DNA of 64,000 nt from [Borrelia] lusitaniae (GTDB lineage Bacteria; Spirochaetota; Spirochaetia; Borreliales; Borreliaceae): positions 620,001 through 684,000 of the forward strand of contig NZ_CP124050.1 of the NCBI RefSeq assembly GCF_030440365.1, in the 5' to 3' direction. How positions within the stretch are numbered: position 1 is the stretch's first letter; every line of letters starts with the position of its first letter. Below, piece by piece: positions 31,193 through 40,457 of this stretch. The notes under the pieces are model-generated. The model saw only the letters and a list, made by a program, of their open reading frames with translations. It was not told where the DNA came from and ran no database searches. The position numbers were made by a program, and so were the translations under genes.

Positions 31193-34100
31193 CTATGTGT
31201 TTGTTTTTAGTAAGTTAATGTTTTTATATATGTAATTCATTTTGTCAGATTTTTCAATATTTTTAAAGCTTAAAAAAATTGATTTTTGATACGATGGATT
31301 TAATATTAATAAATTAGGATGCTTTTGAAGTATTTCTATTATTTTTTCCATAGGAATGCTTTCTGTATTTTTATATTCTATTTCCAAAGTTCTGTTTGTT
31401 TCTTTTATTTTTGTTATGTTTAATTTTTTTGCTAAAATTTTAAGTTCAGCTAGCATTAATAGACTATTTATTTCTTTGGGTATTGGACCAAAGTTGTCGT
31501 GGATTTCTGATCTTAGCTTTTTGCTTTCTTCTTCAGTTTGAATTTCAAAGATTTTTTTGTAGATTAATATTTTAGATTGTTCATTTTTTGCATAATAGTC
31601 AGGAATAAAGCCGCTATATTTAATTTCAATATCAACTTCTTCTTCTGATGAGATTTTTCCCATTTTCTTTTCAATTGCTTTATTTAACATTGTTAAATAA
31701 CAATCCAATCCAATCGATTCAATTTCTCCATGTTGTTCTCTGCCAAGCAAATTCCCAACCCCTCTTATTTCCATATCTTTCATTGCTATTTTAAATCCTG
31801 CTCCAAGATCTGAAAATTCGGTTATTGCTCTTAGTCTTTCAATAGAGCGTTCGCTTAGTTTTTCGCTGTCTTGGTACAAAAAATAAGCATAAGCTTTCTT
31901 GGACCCTCTTCCAACTCTTCCTTTTAATTGATATAGCTGCGCAAGTCCAAACTTGTTTGCATTATTAATTATTATTGTATTTGCATTTGGAATATCTATT
32001 CCATTTTCAATTATTGTTGTTGCTAATAAAATTTGATACGCTTTTTTAATAAAATTGTGCATTATCTCTTCAATTTCGTCTCCTGCGAGTTTTCCATGAA
32101 TTATTGCAATTCTTGCATAAGGAGTTAATTTTTCAATTAGCGTTTTTAAATAATGCAGCTCTTCAATATTATGATTTACTAAAAAAACTTGACCATCTCG
32201 AGATAGTTCATTTTCAATAGCATGTTTTATTAAAAGTTCACTAAACGATTCTAAATAAGCTTCTATTTTTACTCTGTTTTTAGGCGGAATTTTTAAAACA
32301 GAAATATCTCTTAGTTTAATTAGTGACATGTGAAGAGATCTGGGAATTGGTGTTGCAGAAAGAGCAAGACAATCAACTGAAATTTTCATTTCTTTAAGTT
32401 TTTCCTTTTCCTTTACACCAAATCTTTGCTCTTCGTCAATTATTATTAATCCTAAATTTTTGCAGGTGAATTTCTTTGAAAGAACTTTGTGTGTTCCTAT
32501 TATTATATCAATTTCACCGCTTTTCAATTCTTTTAAAATCCGTTTTTCTGAGTTATTTTTTATAAATCTGCTTAATACTTCGATTTTGATTGGAAAATTT
32601 TTAAATCTTTTTTTGAATGTATTGAAGTGCTGTTCTGCTAAGATAGTTGTTGGCGAGAGTACAATAACTTGTTTGTTTCCCGTTACAGCTTTAAAAGCGG
32701 CTCTCATTGCGACTTCAGTTTTTCCAAATCCAACATCTCCACAAAGAAGGCGATCCATTACTTTAAAACTCATCATGTCTTCTTTTATTTCTTTTATTGC
32801 TGTTATTTGATCTGGAGTCTCATCGTATGGAAATTCAGATTCAAATAACAATTGTAATTCGTTATCTTTTGGGTATTTAATACCTTTAATGCTTTCTCTT
32901 TTTGAATAAAGTTCTATTAATTTGTCAGCAATCTCTTCGATTCTTTTTTTTGCGTTTGCTTTATTTTTTATCCATGTTTTAGAACTAATTTTATCTAATT
33001 TAATATTTTTAGGATCACTTCCAATGTATTTTTGGATTAAGTTTGTTTGTTCAATTGGAATAAATAGTTTTTCTCCTTCAGCGTATTCAATCTCAATATA
33101 ATCTTTTTCAAGAGAGCTTGTTTTTATTCTCTTTATTTGCCTAAATATACCGATTCCATGGTTTATGTGAACTACATGGCTATTTTTCTCAATCTCAATA
33201 AAAGAGTCAATAGCTTTTGTTTTTGAAGATTCAAATGTTTTGTTTATTTTTTGTCCTGTATTGAAGATGTTTGATTCAAGAATAATGGCAATTTTTTCTT
33301 TTTCTATTATTAAAGAGCTAGATATTTTTAAAACCTCAATTGATACTTTTGGTAATTCTTTGAAAATATATTTAAGTTTTTCTTTTTGTGATTCAGATTC
33401 TGCTGCAATAATGATTTTAAATCCATTTTTTAGCCAATTTTTGAATTCTTCTTTTGTAAGCATAATATTTGAAAAAAAACTTCTCTCGCTTTCAATTTTA
33501 AATTCTACAATTTCTTTGGATTTAGAACTTTTAATCTTTGAGAATAAAACATCGTTTTTTAGATTGAAGGTTTTAGAATTTAATAGAATTTTTTTTGGAT
33601 CAATTGTATTTTTACCAGCTTCTTTTGCTTCTTTGTAAAGCTTTTCATATTCTTGGTGTATTTTTTCAATTTCTTTTTCGAAATTGTTAATTTCAAAGTT
33701 TACAACAGGTGTGTCTTTTTCAATCTCATCTTTTAAATAAGTATTTGCTACTAGCGGATAAAACATTTCTTCTGTTTTTGTTTCTTTTTTTAAATTCAAC
33801 TCTTCAAGAATTTTTTTATATTCAACAGGTTTAATCTTTGTTTTTAAGTTGTTAATAACTTCATTGTTCCAAATAATTTCTTTTTTTGGAAGAATTTGGA
33901 ATTCTAAAATTTCATTATCTTGTTTTAATTGAGTTAGGGGATTAAATTTTCTTATTTCTTCTATTTTGTCGAAGTTTAGTACAATTTTTATTGGGCTTTG
34001 TTCTCCAAAAGGGTATATGTCTATAATTTCTCCTTTTATTGAAAATTCTCCTGGAATTGTTACTCTTTGTGTTTTTTCATATCCTAATTCTGTAAGCTTT

Positions 34101-34567
34101 TTTTCAATGTCTGTTGTATTAATCTTAGTATTTTTTTCAATTTTATATATATTATTTAGTAATGTATTTTTATCTGGTATTTTACTAAGCAATGATTTTA
34201 AGACTGTGATATATATTCCAGGATTTTTTTTATAAAAATTGATTAAGAATTTAACTCTTTCGTTAAAAATCGTACTTTTTGAGCCAATGCCTTTGTATAC
34301 AAGAGGACTAAAATAGTTAAGTTCAAAGATTTGGTTTGTAATTACTTTTAAATCATTTTTGATTTTATCTAATGTATGCTCGTCTTTTACTATTAATATT
34401 ATTTTTCCAGTTTTACTATATTCTTTGATTTTTTTAATTAAAAAAGCTTTAAAAAATCCTTCATATCCTGTTAATGAAAAAAATGTATTTTGTTTTAAAA
34501 ATTCTTTCATTTTTTTTAAATCAGAATTATTTTTTAATATTGTTGTTAGTTCTTCATCTATATTCAT
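31193..34567 (-). CDS. mfd: Transcription-repair coupling factor Mfd
   Basis: A DNA translocase that removes stalled RNA polymerase at lesions and recruits UvrA. The UvrB-like N-terminal part ([17 protein letters not shown]), the RNA-polymerase-interacting domain ([15 protein letters not shown], near residue 463), the RecG-like motor ([42 protein letters not shown]) and the C-terminal TRCF domain are in order. The length of 1124 residues is typical. ATG 34567 has AAAGGT upstream. It is divergent from the secreted protein gene at 34664. Confidence 0.97.
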   Translation of the reverse strand: MNIDEELTTILKNNSDLKKMKEFLKQNTFFSLTGYEGFFKAFLIKKIKEYSKTGKIILIVKDEHTLDKIKNDLKVITNQIFELNYFSPLVYKGIGSKSTIFNERVKFLINFYKKNPGIYITVLKSLLSKIPDKNTLLNNIYKIEKNTKINTTDIEKKLTELGYEKTQRVTIPGEFSIKGEIIDIYPFGEQSPIKIVLNFDKIEEIRKFNPLTQLKQDNEILEFQILPKKEIIWNNEVINNLKTKIKPVEYKKILEELNLKKETKTEEMFYPLVANTYLKDEIEKDTPVVNFEINNFEKEIEKIHQEYEKLYKEAKEAGKNTIDPKKILLNSKTFNLKNDVLFSKIKSSKSKEIVEFKIESERSFFSNIMLTKEEFKNWLKNGFKIIIAAESESQKEKLKYIFKELPKVSIEVLKISSSLIIEKEKIAIILESNIFNTGQKINKTFESSKTKAIDSFIEIEKNSHVVHINHGIGIFRQIKRIKTSSLEKDYIEIEYAEGEKLFIPIEQTNLIQKYIGSDPKNIKLDKISSKTWIKNKANAKKRIEEIADKLIELYSKRESIKGIKYPKDNELQLLFESEFPYDETPDQITAIKEIKEDMMSFKVMDRLLCGDVGFGKTEVAMRAAFKAVTGNKQVIVLSPTTILAEQHFNTFKKRFKNFPIKIEVLSRFIKNNSEKRILKELKSGEIDIIIGTHKVLSKKFTCKNLGLIIIDEEQRFGVKEKEKLKEMKISVDCLALSATPIPRSLHMSLIKLRDISVLKIPPKNRVKIEAYLESFSELLIKHAIENELSRDGQVFLVNHNIEELHYLKTLIEKLTPYARIAIIHGKLAGDEIEEIMHNFIKKAYQILLATTIIENGIDIPNANTIIINNANKFGLAQLYQLKGRVGRGSKKAYAYFLYQDSEKLSERSIERLRAITEFSDLGAGFKIAMKDMEIRGVGNLLGREQHGEIESIGLDCYLTMLNKAIEKKMGKISSEEEVDIEIKYSGFIPDYYAKNEQSKILIYKKIFEIQTEEESKKLRSEIHDNFGPIPKEINSLLMLAELKILAKKLNITKIKETNRTLEIEYKNTESIPMEKIIEILQKHPNLLILNPSYQKSIFLSFKNIEKSDKMNYIYKNINLLKTNT

Positions 34568-34663
34568 TTTTTACCTTTTTGTTTAATTAATTTAGTATAA
34601 TAATATATTATAGGTATTATTACTTTCTTTATATATAATGTGGTTAGGTTTTGAGGGGAGCTT

Positions 34664-35626
34664 ATGAAAATGAGAAAATTACTTTTTTGTATCTTTTTTA
34701 CGAATATTTCTTTTGTTTTGTTTGCAGGAGATTACAAGGGTCTTGATTTTAAAATCAAGTTCTTTAATCAATCTATTTACCGTGTCAACAGTAATGTTTT
34801 TATTGAAGTTTCTCTTAGCAATGCATCTGAGAGTGTTTTAACTTTAGAAATAGGCGATATTAATTCTTTTGGCTTTGATTTTGATGTTACTGATACCACC
34901 AATATTAAAGTTAAAAGACCTATTGAATATGTTAAAACGAGATCTAAAAATGTTGCCATTCCTGTTAGGAGTATGAGCCTTAGACCTAATGAAAAGTTTT
35001 CTGTAGTTATTAACTTAAATCAATTTGTTAAGTTTAGTAAAGATGGAGTTTATTTTGTTAAGGGAATTTTTTTCCCAGACATTTCAGATCCATCTAAGAA
35101 GAAAGAATCTAATATTATTACGCTTTTTTTAAATGATAGTTTTGATGAAAATCCATCTAGTATAGATCTTGTTAATTTGTCTGAAAATAAAGATATTCAA
35201 GATATCTTAAAAAAGAAAAAACTCTCTCCTGATGAGATTGTCAAATATTTATTAAAGGCATTGCAGCTTAGCGAAAAAGAAAAATTCTTTTTATATCTTG
35301 ACATTGAAAGCTTGTTATTAAATGACAAAGGCAAGGCATACCTTTATAAACAGAAGTTATCATCTGCTCCTAATAAAAATGCAGTTGAAGAGTATAAGGA
35401 ATATTTATGGAATTCTAATAATTCAGATATTTCAAAAGTACCCAATGAATTTTCTATTATTGAGACAATTTATTCTGATACTGCAGGCAAGGTGATTGCT
35501 GATTTATATTTTGACGATGGGCATTTTTATATTTCCAAAAGATATACTTTTTTCTTCAAAAAATATGATTATTATTGGATAATTTATGACTATATTGTTC
35601 AAAATACTGGCATTAAGGAAAAATAA
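34664..35626 (+). CDS. Exported hypothetical protein
   Basis: No family recognised (BB0624-like). A signal peptide covers residues 1-21 (KLLFCIFFTNISFVLFA, cut before GDYKG). The first part, about 25-160, alternates short beta strands in the manner of an Ig-like sandwich. The last 60 residues (DTAGKVIADLYFDDGHFYISK) are beta-rich and aromatic. AGGGGAG at 34653-34659 gives a strong start. The amidase gene follows after only six bases, so a periplasmic role in cell-wall cleavage, such as amidase control, is a reasonable inference. Confidence 0.75.
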   Translation: MKMRKLLFCIFFTNISFVLFAGDYKGLDFKIKFFNQSIYRVNSNVFIEVSLSNASESVLTLEIGDINSFGFDFDVTDTTNIKVKRPIEYVKTRSKNVAIPVRSMSLRPNEKFSVVINLNQFVKFSKDGVYFVKGIFFPDISDPSKKKESNIITLFLNDSFDENPSSIDLVNLSENKDIQDILKKKKLSPDEIVKYLLKALQLSEKEKFFLYLDIESLLLNDKGKAYLYKQKLSSAPNKNAVEEYKEYLWNSNNSDISKVPNEFSIIETIYSDTAGKVIADLYFDDGHFYISKRYTFFFKKYDYYWIIYDYIVQNTGIKEK

Positions 35627-35632
35627 AACTTT

Positions 35633-37687
35633 TTGTGTTTTGCAAATTATATAATTTATTATATTGTTATATTATTTTATTTTTTAATAATAAATCCTGC
35701 TAATCTTAATGCTGATTTTGAATATAAGGTTGTCAAAGGAGATACTCTTTTTTCAATTGCAATTAAGTATAAAGTTAAAGTAAATGATCTCAAAAGGATT
35801 AATAAACTTAATACTGACAATATTAGATTAGATCAAATATTAATTATTCCAAGTAATTCTAATTTAGATCAAAATACCACTAATAAAGTCAAGAATTCTC
35901 TCAGGCCTCTAAAATCTGTTAATAAAGAGCAAATTCTTTATACCGTAAAAGAGGGTGATACTATTGAGAGTGTTTCAAAGTTTGTTAGGCGAAGTCAAGA
36001 AGAGATAATAGCTTGGAATAATTTGCAATCTAGAGATCTTAAAGTTGGAATGAAGCTTTTATTAGCTGAGCCTGATTTTTTAAAGCCTTATGTGGTTAAG
36101 AAAGGCGATTCACTTTCAAAACTTTCTCAAGATTTTGATATTAGTTCTAAGGATATTTTAAAATTTAATTTTCTCAATGATGATAAATTAAAGATTGGCC
36201 AGCAACTTTTTTTAAAGAAAGCTTCTGAGAATGTTAATTTTCATTATGTAAAAAAAGGAGAAACTCTTGGTAGAATAGCTTATATTTATAGTGTTACCGC
36301 TAAGGATCTTGTAGCTCTTAATGGCAATAGGGCTGTTAATCTTAAAGCAGGTTCATTGCTAAATGTTTTAAAGATTGTAAATACTGATTTAGAAAAGCCT
36401 GTTGTGGGAGATTTAAAAATTGAGAAAAAAACAGATAATCAGTTTATCTATCATTCAGTTGCCGTAGGAGAGACTTTGTATAGCATCGCTCGCCATTACG
36501 GTGTTTTAATTGAGGATGTTAAAAATTGGAATAATTTAAGTAGTAACAATATTATGCACAATCAAAAATTGAAAATTTTTGATAAAAAACTTTTATTTGA
36601 TTCTTCTATAGTTGAATCTAAAAAAAACGATTTACATAATAAAAACAAGGTTGATTCTAGCTCTTCTAATAGAGTTCAAACAATAGTTAATCTTCCCTCA
36701 AGCAAAAACAAAAAGTTAAATTTAAATACTTTTGGAATTACTTCCAATCAAGGTATTTTTGATGTTAGCTCTTTGGTTATTCTAGATTCCAAAATCCCAA
36801 TATTTGAGGTTGTTGGTGATTTCTACTATTGGTATAAGCCTAAAAAGATAAGTCAGCCAAGTGAGTTTTATTCAGAAGATTGGCATTCTCCTTTAAATTC
36901 TTATAAAAAGGCAACTCAACTTTTTAAAAGTTTTGAAAAATTGGTAAATTCTAGATTTAATAAAGGATCAAGACTTAAAGATAAGTTAATAATTCTTGAT
37001 CCCGGTCACGGAGGTCTTGATCCTGGAGCTATTGTTAAGTCTAGAGATGGTCTTGGAAACGAAGTTTTTGTTGTTGAAGATGAATATGTATATGATATTG
37101 CTTTAAGGCTTTATGTATACCTTAAAGAAGAGGGTGCCAATGTTGAACTTACTATTTTAGCTCCTGACCATTTAATTAGGAATAGTGTTTTTGCTAACAA
37201 TACTTTTGTTAATGTTAAAAATGAGGTTTACAATGATTATGATTTAAATAAAAATGATACTGTTGATTCCTGGATAAACGGTACTCCATCAGGCCTTAAA
37301 AAAAGATTAGTAGTTGTTAAAAACATTGTTAGTAAATATAAAAATATTAAAGATAAGGATATAGCCTTTTTTAGTTTGCATGCAGATAATAGTGTTGGGG
37401 CGCCTAAGAGTATGGGATTTTATTATCAAAAAGATGACGAAAAAAAATATGATATTCATTCCAAGTTAGCAGCAGAAAAAATTACAAAAGGAATGAAAAG
37501 AAGTTTTTATATTAAGGGTCAAAATCTTCATGTTTTAAGAAATAATATAGTAATGACTAAGCTTTTAATAGAAGTTAGAAATTTAGCATTTCCAGAAGAA
37601 GCTTGGTCTATTAGATCTTCTAAGCTTAGAGATCAAGATTCAAAGATTCTTGCTAATGGAATTTTAAAAATAATGGAAAATAATTGA
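35633..37687 (+). CDS. N-acetylmuramoyl-L-alanine amidase with five LysM repeats
   Basis: A periplasmic zinc amidase that cuts the MurNAc-L-Ala bond, probably for daughter-cell separation. A hydrophobic N-terminus (residues 5-22) exports it. Five LysM repeats, about residues 30-74, 102-145, 152-195, 203-246 and 272-316, bind glycan; each opens with a GDT, GDS or GET motif. The Amidase_3 domain begins with LIILDPGHGGLDPGA (zinc His in 456-461), continues with FFSLHADNS, and ends with LLIEVRNL, which holds the catalytic Glu. The start is a TTG at 35633 without a good Shine-Dalgarno site, six bases after the upstream exported protein, so translational coupling is likely. Confidence 0.93.
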   Translation: MCFANYIIYYIVILFYFLIINPANLNADFEYKVVKGDTLFSIAIKYKVKVNDLKRINKLNTDNIRLDQILIIPSNSNLDQNTTNKVKNSLRPLKSVNKEQILYTVKEGDTIESVSKFVRRSQEEIIAWNNLQSRDLKVGMKLLLAEPDFLKPYVVKKGDSLSKLSQDFDISSKDILKFNFLNDDKLKIGQQLFLKKASENVNFHYVKKGETLGRIAYIYSVTAKDLVALNGNRAVNLKAGSLLNVLKIVNTDLEKPVVGDLKIEKKTDNQFIYHSVAVGETLYSIARHYGVLIEDVKNWNNLSSNNIMHNQKLKIFDKKLLFDSSIVESKKNDLHNKNKVDSSSSNRVQTIVNLPSSKNKKLNLNTFGITSNQGIFDVSSLVILDSKIPIFEVVGDFYYWYKPKKISQPSEFYSEDWHSPLNSYKKATQLFKSFEKLVNSRFNKGSRLKDKLIILDPGHGGLDPGAIVKSRDGLGNEVFVVEDEYVYDIALRLYVYLKEEGANVELTILAPDHLIRNSVFANNTFVNVKNEVYNDYDLNKNDTVDSWINGTPSGLKKRLVVVKNIVSKYKNIKDKDIAFFSLHADNSVGAPKSMGFYYQKDDEKKYDIHSKLAAEKITKGMKRSFYIKGQNLHVLRNNIVMTKLLIEVRNLAFPEEAWSIRSSKLRDQDSKILANGILKIMENN

Positions 37688-37712
37688 CAAAAATTTTTAA
37701 ATTTAAGATAAT
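37684..37712 (+). promoter_or_regulatory. Promoter of tRNA-Asn
   Basis: Consensus TTGACA (37684-37689), a 17-base spacer and GATAAT (37707-37712). The -35 box contains the amidase stop codon. Confidence 0.82.
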
Positions 37713-37729
37713 ATTCCTAGTGTTCAATT

Positions 37730-37801
37730 TCCCCTATAGCTCAGTGGTAGAGCGGGTGGCTGTTAACCACTAGGTCGGAGGTTCAAGTCCTTCTGGGGGA
37801 G
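37730..37801 (+). tRNA. tRNA-Asn (GTT)
   Basis: TCCCCTA pairs with TGGGGGA. The anticodon loop CTGTTAA gives GTT, and the T arm is CGGAG-GTTCAAG-TCCTTC in register. The last 19 bases are antisense to the end of rnmV. Confidence 0.95.
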
Positions 37802-38328
37802 TTAATTAAGCTTAATTGTTTTTTTAGTTCTGTTTTTGTTATTTTAAAGTAATTGAGTCTTTCTAAGAGTCTTTTATTATTTCCAATTCCCAAGCAGAAG
37901 TCTTTTTGTATTTTTTGCCTTTTTTCTTTTGAGCTTTCTCCTATTATGCCAAGTTCTAGCAAATCGTTTAATGTTATTAAATCTTTTTGATTGTCTTTAG
38001 ATAAAGTTCCAACTTTTTTAAGTATTTTTATTATTTCTGTTTTATTTACTGATTCAACTTCAGTGTCTTTAGTATTAAGATATGCATGTTTGATTTTATT
38101 ATTTTCTCCTAGATGTTTGACTATTTTTTGTCTAATAATATTTCCAGATTTATCGCTGTCTGTTAAGATTATTATTCCTTTGTATTTTAAGGCTTTTTTG
38201 AGCAATTTAATAGTTTCGATTTTTAAAGCAAATCCTTTTGTTTCTATTACTGTACAGTCAAAAGATTCTTTTATTCTTTTAAGATCATCTTTTCCTTCAA
38301 CTACAATTATTTCTTTTATTTTTTCCAA
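37783..38328 (-). CDS. rnmV: Ribonuclease M5 (5S rRNA maturation)
   Basis: A Toprim-domain endonuclease that trims precursor 5S rRNA. The Toprim acidic residues are in IIVVEGKDD near residue 7 and IILTDSDKSGNIIR near 52. The C-terminal region (IGNNKRLLERLNYFKITKTEL) matches the second domain of the Bacillus enzyme. The length of 181 residues is normal for RNase M5 and too short for a primase or topoisomerase. Its last five codons and stop are read from the antisense strand of tRNA-Asn. It lies two bases after the M18 peptidase stop, in the same operon. Confidence 0.86.
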   Translation of the reverse strand: MEKIKEIIVVEGKDDLKRIKESFDCTVIETKGFALKIETIKLLKKALKYKGIIILTDSDKSGNIIRQKIVKHLGENNKIKHAYLNTKDTEVESVNKTEIIKILKKVGTLSKDNQKDLITLNDLLELGIIGESSKEKRQKIQKDFCLGIGNNKRLLERLNYFKITKTELKKQLSLINSPRRT

Positions 38329-38330
38329 TT

Positions 38331-39602
38331 TTAAATTCCTTTTTCAAAGAAAGCCCTTAGTAATTTAATTGCTTCTATGTGGTCAGCTATTGATACTGTT
38401 TCGCACAAGGAGTGCATTGCCCACATTGGTGTTCCAATGTCAATAGTTTCTATTCCTGTTCTTGCATTTGAGATTGGACCAATTGTTGTGCCTGAGGGAA
38501 CATTTGCTTTCATTATTATTTCTTGCATTTTAATATTATTTTTAATAGCCAAATTTTTTAATTTTGCAAATCCTGCTGAAGTTGTTGCATATTTAAAATT
38601 GGCGCTATTTTTTACAACTAAGCCTTTGCTTAGAGTTGCTTGATAGTTTGGATCGTGTTTGGATATATATCCTGGGTGAATGCCATGAACACTGTCTACT
38701 GATATATTAAATGATTTGTTTATTTTTATTAAATGTTCTTCTTTGGTTAAGTTAAGAGCAAGATCAATTCTTTCTAAAACTTCTGATAAAAAATTGGAAT
38801 CAGCGCCTCTTGAAGTTAAAGATCCTACTTCTTCGTTATCAAAAAATACAGCTATTTTATTTTTATTATTGCTTGTATGAACATAAGAGTTCATGATTGC
38901 ATGGCATCCTGATTTGTTATCAAGATTTTTAGAAGTTAAAAATTCTTTTTCAGTTCCTATTATTTTAGAAGGCTGTGAGTCTGTGAAGATTAGATCACAA
39001 GATAAAAAGTTTTCATATTCTATTCCAAGTTGTTCTAAGATATGATCTTTTATTGTTTTTTTAGTGCTGTTTATTACTGTTAAATTGTCATGAGTATTAT
39101 ATTCAAATCCCTCGTTAATTTTTCGGTTTAAATGGATTGCAAGGTTTGGAATAATTCCTATGTTTTCAATATTTATTAATTTTGAATCAATATTTTCATT
39201 TTTTTTGAAATATACAATTCCTGCTAAGCTTAAGTTTCTGTCAATCCAGGTAGAAATTATTGGACCACCATAAACTTCAATATGGTTGTAAAATACACCG
39301 CCTGTTTTGTTTGTTGCATTTATTTTTAATTTTAATCCTGGACTGTCTGTATGTGCTGTTGCTATTAGAAACGGTTCATCTTTTTTTTCGATATCAATAT
39401 TAAAGGCAATAAGGCTAGTTCCTTCTTTTTTTATGTAATATGATCCTGTTTCAATTTTCCACTTTTCATCAAGTTTTAATTGTTGTGCATTAAAATAATT
39501 TATTAATTTCTCTTCAATGTAGTTTACTAAGTGATAAGGGGTAGGGCTATTGTCTAGTAGACTTTGAAAAAATTTTGGTTCTAGTGTTTTATCTTGTACC
39601 AT
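38331..39602 (-). CDS. M18 family aminopeptidase
   Basis: A cytosolic dizinc aminopeptidase of the aspartyl-aminopeptidase family. Metal and catalytic motifs in order: ATAHTDSPGLKLK, DNKSGCHAIM, FDNEEVGSLTSRGADS, HGIHPGYISKHDP and the C-terminal MWAMHSLCETVSIADH. The 423-residue length fits bacterial M18 enzymes. With pepD in this window it adds to the peptide-degrading equipment of an amino-acid auxotroph. It precedes rnmV by two bases. Confidence 0.93.
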   Translation of the reverse strand: MVQDKTLEPKFFQSLLDNSPTPYHLVNYIEEKLINYFNAQQLKLDEKWKIETGSYYIKKEGTSLIAFNIDIEKKDEPFLIATAHTDSPGLKLKINATNKTGGVFYNHIEVYGGPIISTWIDRNLSLAGIVYFKKNENIDSKLINIENIGIIPNLAIHLNRKINEGFEYNTHDNLTVINSTKKTIKDHILEQLGIEYENFLSCDLIFTDSQPSKIIGTEKEFLTSKNLDNKSGCHAIMNSYVHTSNNKNKIAVFFDNEEVGSLTSRGADSNFLSEVLERIDLALNLTKEEHLIKINKSFNISVDSVHGIHPGYISKHDPNYQATLSKGLVVKNSANFKYATTSAGFAKLKNLAIKNNIKMQEIIMKANVPSGTTIGPISNARTGIETIDIGTPMWAMHSLCETVSIADHIEAIKLLRAFFEKGI

Positions 39603-39687
39603 GGGCGGTCTCCTTTAATTTTATTGCTTTATAGGTATATATTTTATTATAATATCTTTTAGCTGTATATTAAGTTAGGAGCTTGTT

Positions 39688-40413
39688 ATGAGAAAGTTTT
39701 TTTTTCGCTTTAGTTTATTGTTTCTTTTTTTTGCTTGTAGTGCTAATGTTGAAATTGAATTAAAAGATGATATTAGTGGTATTGTTTCAATATTTGTTAA
39801 TGTTGATAAAGAATTTGAAAAAATTAGAAAAGAACTCTTAACAACTTTGGTTGGAGGAGAAGTTGCAAATATGCCACTTTTTCCTGTAGATGAAATAAAA
39901 AAATACTTTAAAAGTGGAGATGAAAAGTTTGGGCTTGAGCTTTTGAGCATTAAAACCCAAGGAGATTCTATTAATTTGGTTGTTAAGTTTGATAATTTAA
40001 TTAAAATTTTGGGCGATTATATGAAAAAATCTGATATGTCTGTTTTTAAGATAGAAAAAAGAGATGGTAAAAATATTCTTGAACTTAATATTAATTTGGA
40101 AAATGCTACTAAAAATATTAATGAAAATAAAGAATACATTAGTGATGCACTTGTTGCTCTTTTGCCATCAGACGAGATTCCAATGTCTGCTCAAGAATAT
40201 AAAGATGTTTTGGTTTATTTTTTATCAGAGTTTACTTCCAAAGCAAGTGAGCTTATTGACAACTCAAAACTCAATCTTATCGTTAAAACTTCTAGAAATA
40301 TTCAAGAACAGTTTGGATTCAAGCAGATCAACTCAAACACATTAAAGTTTGAGATTGACATGATTAAAGGGTTAAGTCTTGAAACACCAATAAAACTTAG
40401 ATTAGTTTATTGA
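39688..40413 (+). CDS. Putative lipoprotein
   Basis: No function recognised (BB0628-like). The N-terminus MRKFFFRFSLLFLFFACS is a spirochaetal lipoprotein signal with the lipidated Cys at 17. The mature part is about 225 residues with alternating beta strands and helices and no cysteines. AGGAG stands before ATG 39688. It is a single-gene unit, divergent from the M18 peptidase and ending at a strong hairpin. The membrane of residence cannot be told from sequence. Confidence 0.82.
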   Translation: MRKFFFRFSLLFLFFACSANVEIELKDDISGIVSIFVNVDKEFEKIRKELLTTLVGGEVANMPLFPVDEIKKYFKSGDEKFGLELLSIKTQGDSINLVVKFDNLIKILGDYMKKSDMSVFKIEKRDGKNILELNINLENATKNINENKEYISDALVALLPSDEIPMSAQEYKDVLVYFLSEFTSKASELIDNSKLNLIVKTSRNIQEQFGFKQINSNTLKFEIDMIKGLSLETPIKLRLVY

Positions 40414-40417
40414 CAGA

Positions 40418-40457
40418 AATTCAAGAATATAAACGATTAAGTTTATATTCTTGAATT
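40418..40457. terminator. Hairpin terminator between lipoprotein gene and fruA
   Basis: A perfect 17-bp stem (AATTCAAGAATATAAAC with its complement) and a 6-base loop, starting five bases after the lipoprotein stop and followed on the plus strand by a T-rich run. The right arm contains the fruA stop codon and its last codons. Confidence 0.85.
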
